Shown: piece after piece, positions 26,114 to 37,563 of the stretch
Numbering within the stretch: position 1 is the first letter of the stretch
Layout: every line of letters begins with the position of its first letter
Assembly (NCBI RefSeq): GCF_032401055.1
Contig: NZ_CP135529.1
Span: 4,834,501 to 4,898,500 of the forward strand
Source of the DNA: Tardiphaga sp. 709
GTDB lineage: Bacteria; Pseudomonadota; Alphaproteobacteria; Rhizobiales; Xanthobacteraceae
Direction: 5' to 3'
DNA: 64,000 nt
Made by a program: the position numbers and the translations under genes
The notes under the pieces: generated by a model
Database searches by the model: none
Told to the model about the DNA's origin: nothing
Seen by the model: the letters and a program-made list of their open reading frames with translations, nothing else

Positions 26114-26827
26114 TCAGAACTTACCCGTCATCGGGTTCACGTTGTAATCGTTCTTCATGACTTCCTTCGGCCCGGTGCCATAGGCATAGCCCGAGGCAGG
26201 CGTCTGGTAGCCGGCCGGCGGCTGGGTCAGCGACTCGCGTGTCGGCTCGCCCTTGAACTCGGCGGTCTCACCCTTGTTGCTGCCGAACATGTTCTTGAAC
26301 AGGCCGCCTTCATAGCCGAGCTGTTTCGGGCTCAGCACGATGTTCTTGTTCGGATCGCCCGGCGAGGAATTGTCCACGGCAGCAGACGCGCCGCGTGCGC
26401 GCTTCGGCGCCATTTCGCGCGGGGTCAATGGCCGCGCGGCTTCCAGGACTTCTTCAGGGCGTCCGGTCTTCGCGGCAGCGGCAGCCGCGCGGCGCTGCTG
26501 CACGTCCGGATCCTTCGGCCAGTTCGCGACAGGAGCAGGGCCCCTGGCATCCGGCGGCGGCAGGTCGATCTTCGGCGGGACCACCAGCGGCGAGCGCTCG
26601 CGGTAGTCGATGCCGGTGTTTTCCATGTTGGTGCCACCGAGGCCAGTCATGATCTGCTTGATCACTTTCTGTTCGACGGTGGAGTCATCGTCATCGTCAT
26701 CGGCCGCGCGTACAGCGCCTGCCGACATCACGAGACCAACGCTAAGGGCAACGGCGGTAAGGCGCAGGGCGCGCGTCCAGGCGCCCGATGAAGTGTGCAG
26801 AGCCCAACCGGTTTCGGTCTCGCGCAT
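26114..26827 (-). CDS. Exported hypothetical protein between lspA and the M16 pair
   Basis: A 237-residue protein with an N-terminal signal sequence (RALRLTAVALSVGLVMSAGAVRAADD). A run of aspartates follows, then a Pro-, Ala- and Lys-rich mature region without clear domains (RERSPLVVPPKIDLPPP, DNSSPGDPNKNIVLSPKQLG). The mature N-terminus has no lipobox cysteine. In related alphaproteobacteria this position between lspA and M16 peptidases is often taken by a DUF3035/BamF-type envelope protein. The phrase SPLVVPP is reminiscent of that family, but I cannot prove membership. I chose the ATG at 26827 because AGGA lies 8 bases upstream; another ATG is three codons earlier. Confidence 0.68.
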   Translation of the reverse strand: MRETETGWALHTSSGAWTRALRLTAVALSVGLVMSAGAVRAADDDDDDSTVEQKVIKQIMTGLGGTNMENTGIDYRERSPLVVPPKIDLPPPDARGPAPVANWPKDPDVQQRRAAAAAAKTGRPEEVLEAARPLTPREMAPKRARGASAAVDNSSPGDPNKNIVLSPKQLGYEGGLFKNMFGSNKGETAEFKGEPTRESLTQPPAGYQTPASGYAYGTGPKEVMKNDYNVNPMTGKF

Positions 26828-26927
26828 CGTGTTCATCCTGTTCAAATATCTGGCGGATCGGCAAGAATCCGAAGAATCTTGGTGCGGTTCCGCTGGTATC
26901 GCCCTTGGCCTTGCGTATCGGCTGGGA

Positions 26928-27421
26928 TCAGGGCGCTTTTGCGGCGGGTACCGTGAAGAAAGAGTCATACAGCAGGGCCGCTACACCGGCAACAATGGCG
27001 ACATCGGCAAGGTTAAACACGTACCAGTTGTAGGTCTTGCCGGATATTTCGACGTGCAGCAGGGCGAAATCGACCACGGCGCCATAGGCGAACCGGTCGA
27101 TGGCATTGCCGATCGCGCCCCCGATGATCAGTCCCAGCCCGATCGTGGCCAGTCTGGTCTCGGATTTCGCCATCCAGACGGCCAGCGCCACCACCGCGAT
27201 CGCCTTGATGGCCACCAGCACGATCTGGCCGGTCGGGCCAGAATCGGAGAACCAGCCGTAGCTGATGCCGGTATTCCAGGCCAGGACGAGATCGAAAAAC
27301 GGCGTGACCGGGACCACGCCGCGATGGCCAAGATCGAAGGCATAGAGCAGCCACAGCTTCGTCGCCTGATCGAGGATCAGGATGACGATGGCTGCGATCA
27401 GCCCGGAGCGGACGGCTGGTT

Positions 27422-27425
<4 letters not shown>
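26928..27425 (-). CDS. lspA: Lipoprotein signal peptidase
   Basis: A 165-residue inner-membrane aspartyl protease that removes signal peptides from diacylglyceryl-modified prolipoproteins. Four hydrophobic segments are visible. The motifs [15 protein letters not shown] (catalytic Asp119) and [10 protein letters not shown] (catalytic Asp141) are intact. The start is a TTG that overlaps the ileS TGA (TTGA), so ileS-lspA are coupled as in many bacteria. Confidence 0.95.
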
Positions 27426-30418
<2,993 letters not shown>

Positions 30419-30616
30419 GGGGGCTCTGGCTTGCTCGAAATGGCGCTGAAACGCGTGAAAACGCGATGAAACTGGACGGTCCCGGTCTTGCGCCGAGCGA
30501 AGCTCAGGCGGAAGCCGGGCCGATAATGCTTATGATGGGGCGCCGTGCAGACATCCGGCACTCAATAGCAGCCGGAACAGGGATCGCAAAGCGTCCTAAC
30601 GGGGTTTTGACGCCGA

Positions 30617-31177
30617 TCAGGCCTGCTTGCCGATTGGCCGGGCGGGATTGCCTGCCACGGTCTGGTTCGGGGCGACGTCCCGGGTCACCACGCTGCCGGC
30701 CCCGATCACCGCGCCGTCACCGATGGTCACGCCGGGCACGATGATGGCCCCGCCGCCGATCCAGACATCGGCGCCGATTTTGACCGGCCGGCCGAATTCC
30801 AGTCCGCTGCGGCGGGTCTCGGCGTCGCGGGGATGGTCGGCAGCGTAGATCTGCACGGCCGGGCCGATTTGCGTCCGGTCGCCGATGGAGACCTCGACGA
30901 TGTCCAGGATCACGCAGTTGAAATTCAGGAAAACATTGTCGCCGAGATGGATGTTGTAGCCGTAGTCGCAGAAGAACGGCGGTCGGATGACGCAGTCGGC
31001 GCCGACTTTGCCGAAATGCTCGGCGAGCAGTGTCCGTCGTTCGGCCACAGGCCGGTCCAATTGCGCGTTGTATTTCGCGAGCCAGGCCTTGTTGGCCTTC
31101 TCGTCAGCGACCAGCTCGGGGCTGCCGGGGCGATAGAGTTCGCCCGCCAGCATTTTCTGCTTTTCGGTCCTGGTCAG
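30617..31177 (-). CDS. Maltose/galactoside O-acetyltransferase-like protein, probable CTG start
   Basis: A left-handed beta-helix sugar O-acetyltransferase (Maa/LacA/NodL family), 186 residues from the proposed start. The N-terminal mac domain (KMLAGELYRPGSPELVADE) is followed by hexapeptide repeats (VFLNFNCVILDIVEVSIGD, DVWIGGGAIIVPGVTIGD, GAVIGAGSVVTRDVAPNQ). The first ATG is at 31153, but family members begin about eight residues earlier with a TEK(Q/E)KM sequence. Here TRTEKQKM is encoded upstream, beginning after a CTG at 31177. That CTG overlaps the ribF stop (CTGA) and has GGGAG 7 bases upstream. The ATG has no good ribosome-binding site. I therefore favour the CTG start. Confidence 0.78.
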   Translation of the reverse strand: MTRTEKQKMLAGELYRPGSPELVADEKANKAWLAKYNAQLDRPVAERRTLLAEHFGKVGADCVIRPPFFCDYGYNIHLGDNVFLNFNCVILDIVEVSIGDRTQIGPAVQIYAADHPRDAETRRSGLEFGRPVKIGADVWIGGGAIIVPGVTIGDGAVIGAGSVVTRDVAPNQTVAGNPARPIGKQA

Positions 31178-32145
31178 TCGATGTCTCCCAGTTTCGGAAA
31201 CGCATCCGGTGCGGCTGCCAGCGCGGCCCGCGCTTTGGTGCTGTCGTCGTCCATCTGGCGGATCAGCGGTTCGATGCCCTCGAATTTCATTTCATCGCGG
31301 ATGAAGGCAATGAAGGCGACGTCCAGTGTCTGGCCGTAAAGGTCGCCCTTGAAGTCGAACAGGAACACTTCGAGCAGAGGCGCGCCGTTGTCGAAGGTCG
31401 GGCGGCGGCCGAACGACGCAACGCCGTCGAAGCGCTCGTTTCCACGGCCAACCCGCACGGCGTAGATGCCGTGCTTGAGGCCGCAATTGGTATTCAGGCG
31501 GATATTGGCGGTGGGATAGCCGAGGTCGCGGCCGAGCTTATTGCCGTGGATGATTTCGCCAGTAATGAACCACGGCCCGTTCAGCATCTCCGTGGCCTCG
31601 GTCACCTGGCCCTCGGCCAAGGCCATGCGGATCGCCGTCGATGACACCGGGCGCTCATCGATGTCGATATGCGGCTGCACATCGACCTCGATGCCGAGCC
31701 GCGGGGCTTCATTCACCAGCAGGCTGGGCGAACCGACGCGGCCTTTGCCGAAATGAAAGTCATAGCCGACGGCGATGCCGCTGATGCCGAGACGCTCAAT
31801 GAGATCGTGGTGAATGAAGTCTTGCGCCGTGGTGCTGGCGCGTCCCTTGTCGAAGGTCATGACGACGGCGCCGGCGAGGCCGGTTCCTGCCAGCAGGCGC
31901 AGCTTGGCGGCTTCGTCGGAGAGCCGGAACTGCGGCGTGTTCGGGCTGAAGAAACTGCGCGGATGCGGCTCGAAGGTCACCGCCAAAGCGCTTGTTTTAT
32001 GCAGTTCCGCCATGCGTAACGCAGCACCGATGACGGCGCGGTGGCCGAGATGGACACCGTCGAAATTACCCATTGCCACGACGCATCCGCGCGGGATGGC
32101 ATTGGCAGGCGTTGTGTCGCGGATCACGCTGAAAGCAGTCGTCAT
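31174..32145 (-). CDS. ribF: Bifunctional riboflavin kinase/FAD synthetase
   Basis: A 323-residue enzyme making FMN and then FAD. The N-terminal adenylyltransferase domain has GNFDGVHLGHRAVI and the later GYDFHFGKGRVGSPSLL. The C-terminal riboflavin kinase domain has GEIIHGNKLGRDLGYPTANI and the conserved GVASFGRRPTFD. Both halves are complete. Neighbours on the same strand are the acetyltransferase and ileS. A ribH-type gene lies far away at 59.7 kb. Confidence 0.95.
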   Translation of the reverse strand: MTTAFSVIRDTTPANAIPRGCVVAMGNFDGVHLGHRAVIGAALRMAELHKTSALAVTFEPHPRSFFSPNTPQFRLSDEAAKLRLLAGTGLAGAVVMTFDKGRASTTAQDFIHHDLIERLGISGIAVGYDFHFGKGRVGSPSLLVNEAPRLGIEVDVQPHIDIDERPVSSTAIRMALAEGQVTEATEMLNGPWFITGEIIHGNKLGRDLGYPTANIRLNTNCGLKHGIYAVRVGRGNERFDGVASFGRRPTFDNGAPLLEVFLFDFKGDLYGQTLDVAFIAFIRDEMKFEGIEPLIRQMDDDSTKARAALAAAPDAFPKLGDID

Positions 32146-32406
32146 GATTGGATTCGTTGGTGGTTTTGGCGGGTGAGGGACCGTGGCGCGCCCACCACGT
32201 CGAAGTCAAGCGAAGGTAAAATCGGCTTTCTTCTCGAATTTGACGAATTTCGCGCCATGGGGCGGTTAACTGGAAATTTAACCCACCCTGCTAATTCTTG
32301 CCCCAAGCCGCGGACAGCAATACTCGCCAATCCCGGTTGGAACGGTTTGCCTGACGGCAAATATCATTTTTTTGCATTTGCGTATCGTGCCTCAGGGGGA
32401 ATGAAG

Positions 32407-32802
32407 ATGGCGGTTGATTTGTCGATGACGGTGCTGGTGGTGGACGATTACAACACCATGATCCGCATCATTCGCAATCTTCTGAAGCAGCTTGGTTTCG
32501 AACACATCGACGATGCCAGCGATGGTTCGATGGCGCTGGAAAAGATGCGCACCAAGAAGTATGGCCTGGTGATTTCAGACTGGAACATGGAGCCGATGAC
32601 GGGCTACGACCTGCTCAAGGAAGTCCGCGCCGACCCCAACCTGTCGCAGACCCCTTTCATCATGATCACGGCAGAATCCAAGACCGAGAACGTGATTGCC
32701 GCCAAGAAGGCCGGCGTGAACAACTACATCGTCAAGCCGTTCAACGCGGCGACGCTGAAGACCAAGATCGAAGCCGTGTTCCCCGACACCGTGCCGGCGT
32801 AA
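32407..32802 (+). CDS. CheY-like single-domain response regulator
   Basis: A 131-residue receiver domain without output domain. LVVDDYNTMIRIIRNLLKQ gives the acidic pocket, Asp58 in VISDWNMEPMTGYD is the phospho-acceptor, Thr is in MITAESKTENVI and Lys in YIVKPFNAATLK. It is very close to chemotaxis-type CheY. No chemotaxis genes are in the window, so its partner kinase is unknown. I chose the ATG at 32407, because the AGGGGG site is 8 bases away; another ATG six bases upstream is too close to it. Confidence 0.9.
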   Translation: MAVDLSMTVLVVDDYNTMIRIIRNLLKQLGFEHIDDASDGSMALEKMRTKKYGLVISDWNMEPMTGYDLLKEVRADPNLSQTPFIMITAESKTENVIAAKKAGVNNYIVKPFNAATLKTKIEAVFPDTVPA

Positions 32803-32840
32803 GCCGCGCAGCTTCGCACAGAGCTTTCGAGTTTCGCAAT

Positions 32841-32864
32841 GCCCGGCCTCGTGCCGGGCGTTTT
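32841..32864 (+). terminator. Rho-independent terminator of the cheY-like gene
   Basis: GCCCGGC (32841-32847) and GCCGGGC (32853-32859) enclose a CTCGT loop and are followed by GTTTT. The outer CGCAA/TTGCG bases could lengthen the stem. It lies 38 bases after the response-regulator stop. Confidence 0.75.
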
Positions 32865-32881
32865 GCGTTTCGGCTCCCTCT

Positions 32882-33099
32882 GTTATTCCGGGGTGTGCGT
32901 CGCCGGCGAAGCCGGCAGAGCGCGAACCTCAGCCGCTCCACGAGAGTGGCGGGGAATCCCGATCCAAGCTCGTCATTCCGGGGCGCAAAGGACCGCGAAG
33001 CGGGCCGGCGCGAACCCGGAATCCCGGAGTGTTTCGCGCTGAACAGGTCAGGATTCCGGGTTCGTCCGCGCGAAGGCGCGCAGCCGCCCCGGAAAGACA
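32882..33099. repeat. Two tandem partial copies of a Bradyrhizobium-type intergenic repeat
   Basis: The first unit (32882-32959) begins TTATTCCGGGG and contains CGCGAACCTCAGCCGCTCCA and GTGGCGGGGAAT. The second (32971-33099) begins TCATTCCGGGGCGC, includes CGCGAAGCGGGCCGGCGCG, and ends in the inverted form (GATTCCGGG ... GCCCCGGAA). The same blocks recur at 38256-38438. No gene is carried. Confidence 0.7.
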
Positions 33100-33144
33100 G
33101 TGTGAGGCGGCAAATAGCGCCTAAACATTTTTTCCTACCTCCCG

Positions 33145-33172
33145 TTGACAATATACCTATAAAGTTTATATT
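33145..33172 (+). promoter_or_regulatory. Near-consensus sigma-70-type promoter inside the repeat region
   Basis: TTGACA (33145-33150) and TATATT (33167-33172) are separated by 16 bases in a short A/T-rich island. Predicted transcription would start near 33179. No protein-coding gene follows, but strong inverted repeats begin exactly there. Confidence 0.55.
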
Positions 33173-33178
33173 CCACTT

Positions 33179-33676
33179 CGTCCTGCCCCACCGAGAGGGG
33201 CGATCGCGATCGTCACGTTCGCGGGGTGGGATGCGGTGGACGCCGGAGATGCGGCGTCGCGCGGTTCATGGATGACGTCTGTCTTCGGGCAGGACGGATC
33301 TGCGCCAGCACTGCCACTGGCAAGGAGACGGCCGACCTTGGGATGGAAAGACCCCTGGACAGTGTGACGGACGACCAACTCGAAACGCGTCCGGCTTACT
33401 CGCTTGAGGCTCCCTGTCCCTCCGCCGTGGGACCATCATTTTGGTGATCGGACCGTTCGCCAAGGCAAAGTGCAAGCAGGCTGAAAAAACACCGTATGCG
33501 GAACGTCGGGCACTCGCTCGACGCCTCCGAAAGTCCTGATGCACTCACACTTGCGGAAGACCGCATTCGCATCAGGCCCAAGGGTGCAACGGGCACCCGG
33601 CGTTCCGCACGCCCTCTCACAGGAGGGCGGGAATGCAAGCGACGACGGCGCCCCCGCGCCGCAAACAATGGGGGCG
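33179..33676 (+). ncRNA. Candidate structured RNA in a repeated element
   Basis: This stretch lacks a convincing gene but is full of exact stems. CGTCCTGCCC (33179-33188) pairs with 33287-33296 and encloses a 7-bp hairpin (33239-33245/33252-33258). Then 33498-33510 pairs with 33596-33608 (13 pairs, one G-U). That stem encloses CCTGATGC/GCATCAGG (33535-33542/33569-33576), itself containing TGCGG-AAGA-CCGCA. Further hairpins are at 33611-33628 and 33649-33676. I recall closely similar sequence recurring between genes in Bradyrhizobium-group genomes, where it is often annotated as short hypothetical proteins. The promoter just upstream supports transcription on this strand. The RNA interpretation is inference. 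Confidence 0.45.
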
Positions 33677-33756
33677 ATGACGCATGTCTGAAGCACCGTG
33701 GCTGTTTGACAGTTAAATCCGTGAAGACGTGACGCGCGAACGCTCAACACAAACGC

Positions 33757-33842
33757 CGTCATGCCCGGCGCATGCCGGGTATCCACGCCTTAGTCACACA
33801 TGAAGGAAGACGTGGATGGCCGGGTCAAGCCCGGCCATGACG
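33757..33842. repeat. Inverted repeat of the CGTCATGCCCGG family, copy 1
   Basis: Begins CGTCATGCCCGG, contains TATCCACGCC, and ends in the reverse form CGTGGATGGCCGGG ... CCGGCCATGACG. A second copy is at 40016-40108. It can fold into a long hairpin and lies at the 3' side of the HAD gene. Confidence 0.75.
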
Positions 33843-33925
33843 TGGGGAGAAGCCTGGGATCATTGCGAAGCTCGCTTTGCGCCATCCGGCCATGACGAGA
33901 GCGTCATCCCATTCTATGTTTCAGC

Positions 33926-34780
33926 TCACCACTTCAATTCGCGCATCAGCGCTTTCGGTGGATGGCCGAACAGTTCCTTCACTTCCGCGGCGCCCATCTG
34001 TTCGATGCCTTCGAAATCGCCGGCATGGATGCCGCGGGTGACGAACAACAGGTCGATGCTATAGGCATGCGCGCCGGCGAGGTCGGTGCGCACGGAATCG
34101 CCGATCGCCAGCACGCGATCCAGCGCCGTGTCCTTGCCGCGCTTTGTTTTGGCCAGCGCCATGGCCTGATCGTAGATCGGCCGATGCGGCTTGCCGTAGA
34201 AGATCACCTCGCCGCCCATCTCGCGATACAGTTCAGCGACCGCGCCGGCGCAGTAGATCAAGCGGTCGCCGCGTTCGACGATGATGTCGGGATTGGCGCA
34301 GACGAGCGTCAGCTTGCGCGCCAGTGCTTGTTGCATCATGTCGCGATAGTCGTCGGCGGATTCGGTCTCGTCGTCGAACAATCCGCTGCAGACGATGTAG
34401 TCGGCCTGTTCGAGCGGCGTGAGCTTCACATCGAGGCCGCGATGGATCGAACTGTCGCGGTCCGGCCCGATCAGATACATCGCCTGACCCGGCCGGCCGG
34501 CGACGAAATTGCGTGTGAGGTCACCTGACGAGACGATGGCGTCATAGGTGTCGTCGGCGACGCCGAGCTTGCGCAACTGCCGCTGCACGGAGTCGGCGGG
34601 GCGCGGCGCATTGGTGATCATGATCACCGTGCCGCCCTTGGCGCGAAACGTATGCAACGCCTCGCAGGCTTCGGGGAACGACTCGAGGCCGTTATGGACG
34701 ACGCCCCAGATGTCGCTGAGGACGACATCGACATTGCCCGTGAGATCGCGCAAGCGCTCGGCGAAACGTAGTGTGGTCAT
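33926..34780 (-). CDS. HAD-superfamily class IIA hydrolase (TIGR01459-type)
   Basis: A 284-residue phosphatase-fold protein. The N-terminal motif is LSDIWGVVHNG, with the first Asp kept but the second acidic residue replaced by Trp (DIW instead of DxD). This is characteristic of the TIGR01459 subfamily. Motif 2 is MITNAPRP, and the late motif GKPHRPIYDQAM with AIGDSVRTDLAGAH supplies the lysine and magnesium-binding acids. Substrate unknown. The family usually sits near ribF-ileS-lspA in Rhizobiales, as here, though the repeats and the cheY-like gene intervene. Confidence 0.87.
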   Translation of the reverse strand: MTTLRFAERLRDLTGNVDVVLSDIWGVVHNGLESFPEACEALHTFRAKGGTVIMITNAPRPADSVQRQLRKLGVADDTYDAIVSSGDLTRNFVAGRPGQAMYLIGPDRDSSIHRGLDVKLTPLEQADYIVCSGLFDDETESADDYRDMMQQALARKLTLVCANPDIIVERGDRLIYCAGAVAELYREMGGEVIFYGKPHRPIYDQAMALAKTKRGKDTALDRVLAIGDSVRTDLAGAHAYSIDLLFVTRGIHAGDFEGIEQMGAAEVKELFGHPPKALMRELKW

Positions 34781-34795
34781 TGGGTTGAGGGCCGT

Positions 34796-36283
34796 TCAGT
34801 TCGGGCCGGTGGCGCGGCGCGCCAGCGCGGCATTGCCGGTGGAGCGCGGCGGCTCAGGCCGCGCAGGCGTGGTTGGGGCAGAGATCGCTGGGCCATTGGG
34901 GTTCGTGGGGGCCTTGGCAAGTTCCCTAGCGGGTTCCTTGGTAGCAGGATTTGGCGCACCACCATTGGCCGGCGTTTCCGGCCGGAGCGGGCGGGGCGCC
35001 GCGAACAGGAAGCCTTGCCCGAACCGGACGTCGAAGTCGAGCAGGTCGACCACGGCCCGTTCGCCCTCGATTCGCTCGGCGATCAGGTCGATTCCGAACC
35101 TGCCGAGCAGGTCGGAGAGATCGGCGGGGTGAATGTCGGAATTCGACGTCTGCTTGGGGTCGAGCAGGAGTGCTGCCGGTACCTTGATAAAGCGCACGCC
35201 ACGATCGGCGAGGTCGCGCGGCTCGATCCGCAAATCCGTGACGTGATCGATGGAGAAGCGGTAGCCGCGCTGGGCGAGGGCGGCGAGATGCTCGCTCTCG
35301 ATCGGGCCGAGATTGCGGAACACGTTCTGCTTGAATTCCAGCACGAAGGATGGCGCCAGCGCGCGATTGGCTTCGAGAAAGTCGATGCATTGCGCGAAAG
35401 TTTCGGCATTCGACAGGGTTGCGCCGGCCATGTTGCAGAACACGCCGACATCCTTGTTGCGCACCATCAGGCGGCGCAGCACCTGCATGCAGCGCAGCAG
35501 CACGATGTGGTCGATCTGGCCCATCAGGCCTGCGGCTTCTGCGGGACCGATGAACTCGTCGGCGGTGATTACCTGATCCTTGTCGTCGCGCAGCCGGGTC
35601 ATCGCCTCGTAGAAGCGCACCTTGCGCTGCGGCAGCGTGACCATCGGCTGCAGATAGATGTCGATGCGGTTGTCGGCGATGGCATCCTTCACCATGGCGG
35701 TGAACTGCGCATTGTCGCGCGCCGGCTTTGCCTCCGGCTTGACGACGATGGCGGGCGCCGTCGGTGTCACGGTGTCTTCGGCGACCTCGACGGCGGGCGG
35801 CACATCGGCAGCGGTCACGGCTTTGACCGGCGGCGATGGCGGCGCGATCGCCGCCGAAACAGTCGCCGGCGCAGGCATTGCTGTCAGCATGTCCTCATGG
35901 GTGGCGACCGATGTAGCGAGTTGCTTCACCAGCGCGCCCAATTCGCCGATCTCACCGGCGACGGTCTGGATACGGTCCTGATTGGCTGTGCCGGCGGATG
36001 CGATCTTGCTCTCGACCACGGCGAGCCGGCGGCCGAATTCGGCGACCTGCCGGGCAAGGTCGGCGGTGCCGCGCGACAGATCGGTGATCTGGCCGGTGGA
36101 TTCGGTGCGGTCTTTGATACGCATCGACACCGCGTTGTAGAGGATCATCACGGTAAGCGCCGTCAGTGCGACGATGGCCGATTCGTAGCCGCTGATGCCG
36201 GCGATCGCATACAGCACCAGGCCAAGCGAAGCTGAGACCAGCACCATGCAAATGCCGACAAAAATCGTGGAGATGCGGATCAT
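34796..36283 (-). CDS. Membrane protein with a degenerate EAL domain
   Basis: A 495-residue protein. Two N-terminal transmembrane segments (about residues 3-25 and 32-50) are followed by a helical, coiled-coil-like region (RTESTGQITDLSRGTADLA ... VVESKIAS) and a Pro/Ala/Val-rich linker. A C-terminal EAL-fold domain comes next. The signature EAL reads EAM (FYEAMTRLRDD), and the DDFG-type metal motif reads DHVTD, so c-di-GMP hydrolysis is unlikely. It probably binds c-di-GMP or a protein. The tail is Pro/Ala-rich. The start is the ATG before IRISTIFVG. It begins 15 bases past the HAD gene's start on the same strand, so the two may be co-transcribed. Confidence 0.82.
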   Translation of the reverse strand: MIRISTIFVGICMVLVSASLGLVLYAIAGISGYESAIVALTALTVMILYNAVSMRIKDRTESTGQITDLSRGTADLARQVAEFGRRLAVVESKIASAGTANQDRIQTVAGEIGELGALVKQLATSVATHEDMLTAMPAPATVSAAIAPPSPPVKAVTAADVPPAVEVAEDTVTPTAPAIVVKPEAKPARDNAQFTAMVKDAIADNRIDIYLQPMVTLPQRKVRFYEAMTRLRDDKDQVITADEFIGPAEAAGLMGQIDHIVLLRCMQVLRRLMVRNKDVGVFCNMAGATLSNAETFAQCIDFLEANRALAPSFVLEFKQNVFRNLGPIESEHLAALAQRGYRFSIDHVTDLRIEPRDLADRGVRFIKVPAALLLDPKQTSNSDIHPADLSDLLGRFGIDLIAERIEGERAVVDLLDFDVRFGQGFLFAAPRPLRPETPANGGAPNPATKEPARELAKAPTNPNGPAISAPTTPARPEPPRSTGNAALARRATGPN

Positions 36284-36435
36284 AACGCGCGCAACATCCT
36301 CAAATCCAAACTCCTGAACGGCGCGGCGGAGGCACGGCCGCGAGCGCTTCCGCGCTAAGTGTACGGGGAAGCTTAGCATTATTGTTGATTCGGAAAGCAG
36401 GGCTGGGAGAACTTGCCCACCGGTGCTTTTGCACC

Positions 36436-37563
36436 TCAGATGCTGGCGCGGCCCAGCGTATCGGCCATGGCAGCGCCACGTGCGCCCATCGGTCGTCCCG
36501 GTCCGACGGTGGTATCCACGGCGGTCTGGTGTTCGATCTCGGAATTCAGTTCGGCCCCGCACAGAACGATGATCGCGGACATCCACATCCACATCATCAG
36601 ACCGATGGCGGCACCGAGCGAGCCGTAAGTGGCGCTGTAATTGCCGAAATTCGACAGGTACCAGGACAGCAGCGCCGAGCCGGCGAGCCAGAGCAAGGCG
36701 GCGACGAGGGTGCCGATGCTGAGCCATTCCCAGCGCGCGCCGGGGCGGCTCGGGCCGAAGCGGTAGAGGATGCCGAGCGCCAGCACGACAATTAGCAGCA
36801 AGAGCGGCCAGCGGGCGAGGCTGATGATCGTCTTGCTGTCGGTCGCGAGACCGATCCGGTCCAGCGTCAGCGGCAGCGCAACGATGGCGCTCACCATGAG
36901 AAGGAGCGCGGCGATGGCACCGGTGGTGAAAGCGAGCGAGAGCATATTGAGCTTGATGAAGCTGCGCTTCTCGCGTTCGCCATAGACGACATTGAGCGCA
37001 TCGATCACGGCCTTCACGCCGGCATTGGCGCTCCACAGCGCCAGCGCAAGGCCGAACAGGAAGGTGAGGCCGAGTTTGGCCTGGCCATTGGCGAGCACGC
37101 GCGCGATCTGGTCCTGCACGATCTGGAACGAGCCATCCGGCAGCATCAGTGCCAGCGTCTGCAGATTGTCGGAGATCGTCGAGGCATCGGCGAACAGCCC
37201 GTAGCAGGAAACCAGCGCAGTGATCGCCGGAAACACCGCGAGCAGGCCGAAGAACACTACGCCGGCCGCAATGGCCAGCAACCGGTCTTCATTGATCTGC
37301 TCATAGGTCCGCCAAAGCACGTCCTTCCAGCCCGTCCATGGAATCTGCAGCGGGCTGGACGAATGGCGGCCGCGGCCGGACTGGGCGAGTTCGCGGGTGA
37401 ATGTCGCCGCTGGCGGGATGTCGGTGTCGCCGATCGGTTGCGGCTCATCGACAACGGACCTCTCCACCTTCCGCGCCGAGAAAAAGCTCTGCAACGCGAG
37501 CACGGCAAAGGTTGTCGCCGCGACAAGCAGCAGACTGTCCGCGTCGGATCGGCGGACGGCCAT
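36436..37563 (-). CDS. YihY/BrkB-family inner-membrane protein
   Basis: A 375-residue integral membrane protein of the YihY/virulence factor BrkB family. A first hydrophobic stretch near the N-terminus (LLLVAATTFAVLALQSFF) precedes a polar region. The family core starts at WKDVLWRTYEQINEDRLLAIAAGVVFFGLLAVFPAI in two blocks and has five further hydrophobic segments. Despite the old name it is not an RNase; the function is unsettled (transport or envelope maintenance). The ATG shares its A with the stop of the upstream holin-like gene. Confidence 0.87.
   Translation of the reverse strand: MAVRRSDADSLLLVAATTFAVLALQSFFSARKVERSVVDEPQPIGDTDIPPAATFTRELAQSGRGRHSSSPLQIPWTGWKDVLWRTYEQINEDRLLAIAAGVVFFGLLAVFPAITALVSCYGLFADASTISDNLQTLALMLPDGSFQIVQDQIARVLANGQAKLGLTFLFGLALALWSANAGVKAVIDALNVVYGEREKRSFIKLNMLSLAFTTGAIAALLLMVSAIVALPLTLDRIGLATDSKTIISLARWPLLLLIVVLALGILYRFGPSRPGARWEWLSIGTLVAALLWLAGSALLSWYLSNFGNYSATYGSLGAAIGLMMWMWMSAIIVLCGAELNSEIEHQTAVDTTVGPGRPMGARGAAMADTLGRASI

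Larger units (their letters stand above)
32803..33925. other. 1.1-kb region without recognisable genes
   Basis: Between the response regulator and the HAD gene lie, in order, a terminator, two repeat units, an A/T-rich promoter-like patch, a strongly self-complementary element (33179-33676) and another inverted repeat (33757-33842). The many short open frames on both strands differ in codon use from real neighbours and match no family. Confidence 0.7.

Noticed and set aside
33396-33732. Short open frames on both strands in the repeat region (for example 33496-33732 plus, 33396-33668 minus)
   Set aside because: They coincide with inverted repeats, lack ribosome-binding sites and family similarity, and have unusual composition; the sequence is better explained as a noncoding repeat.
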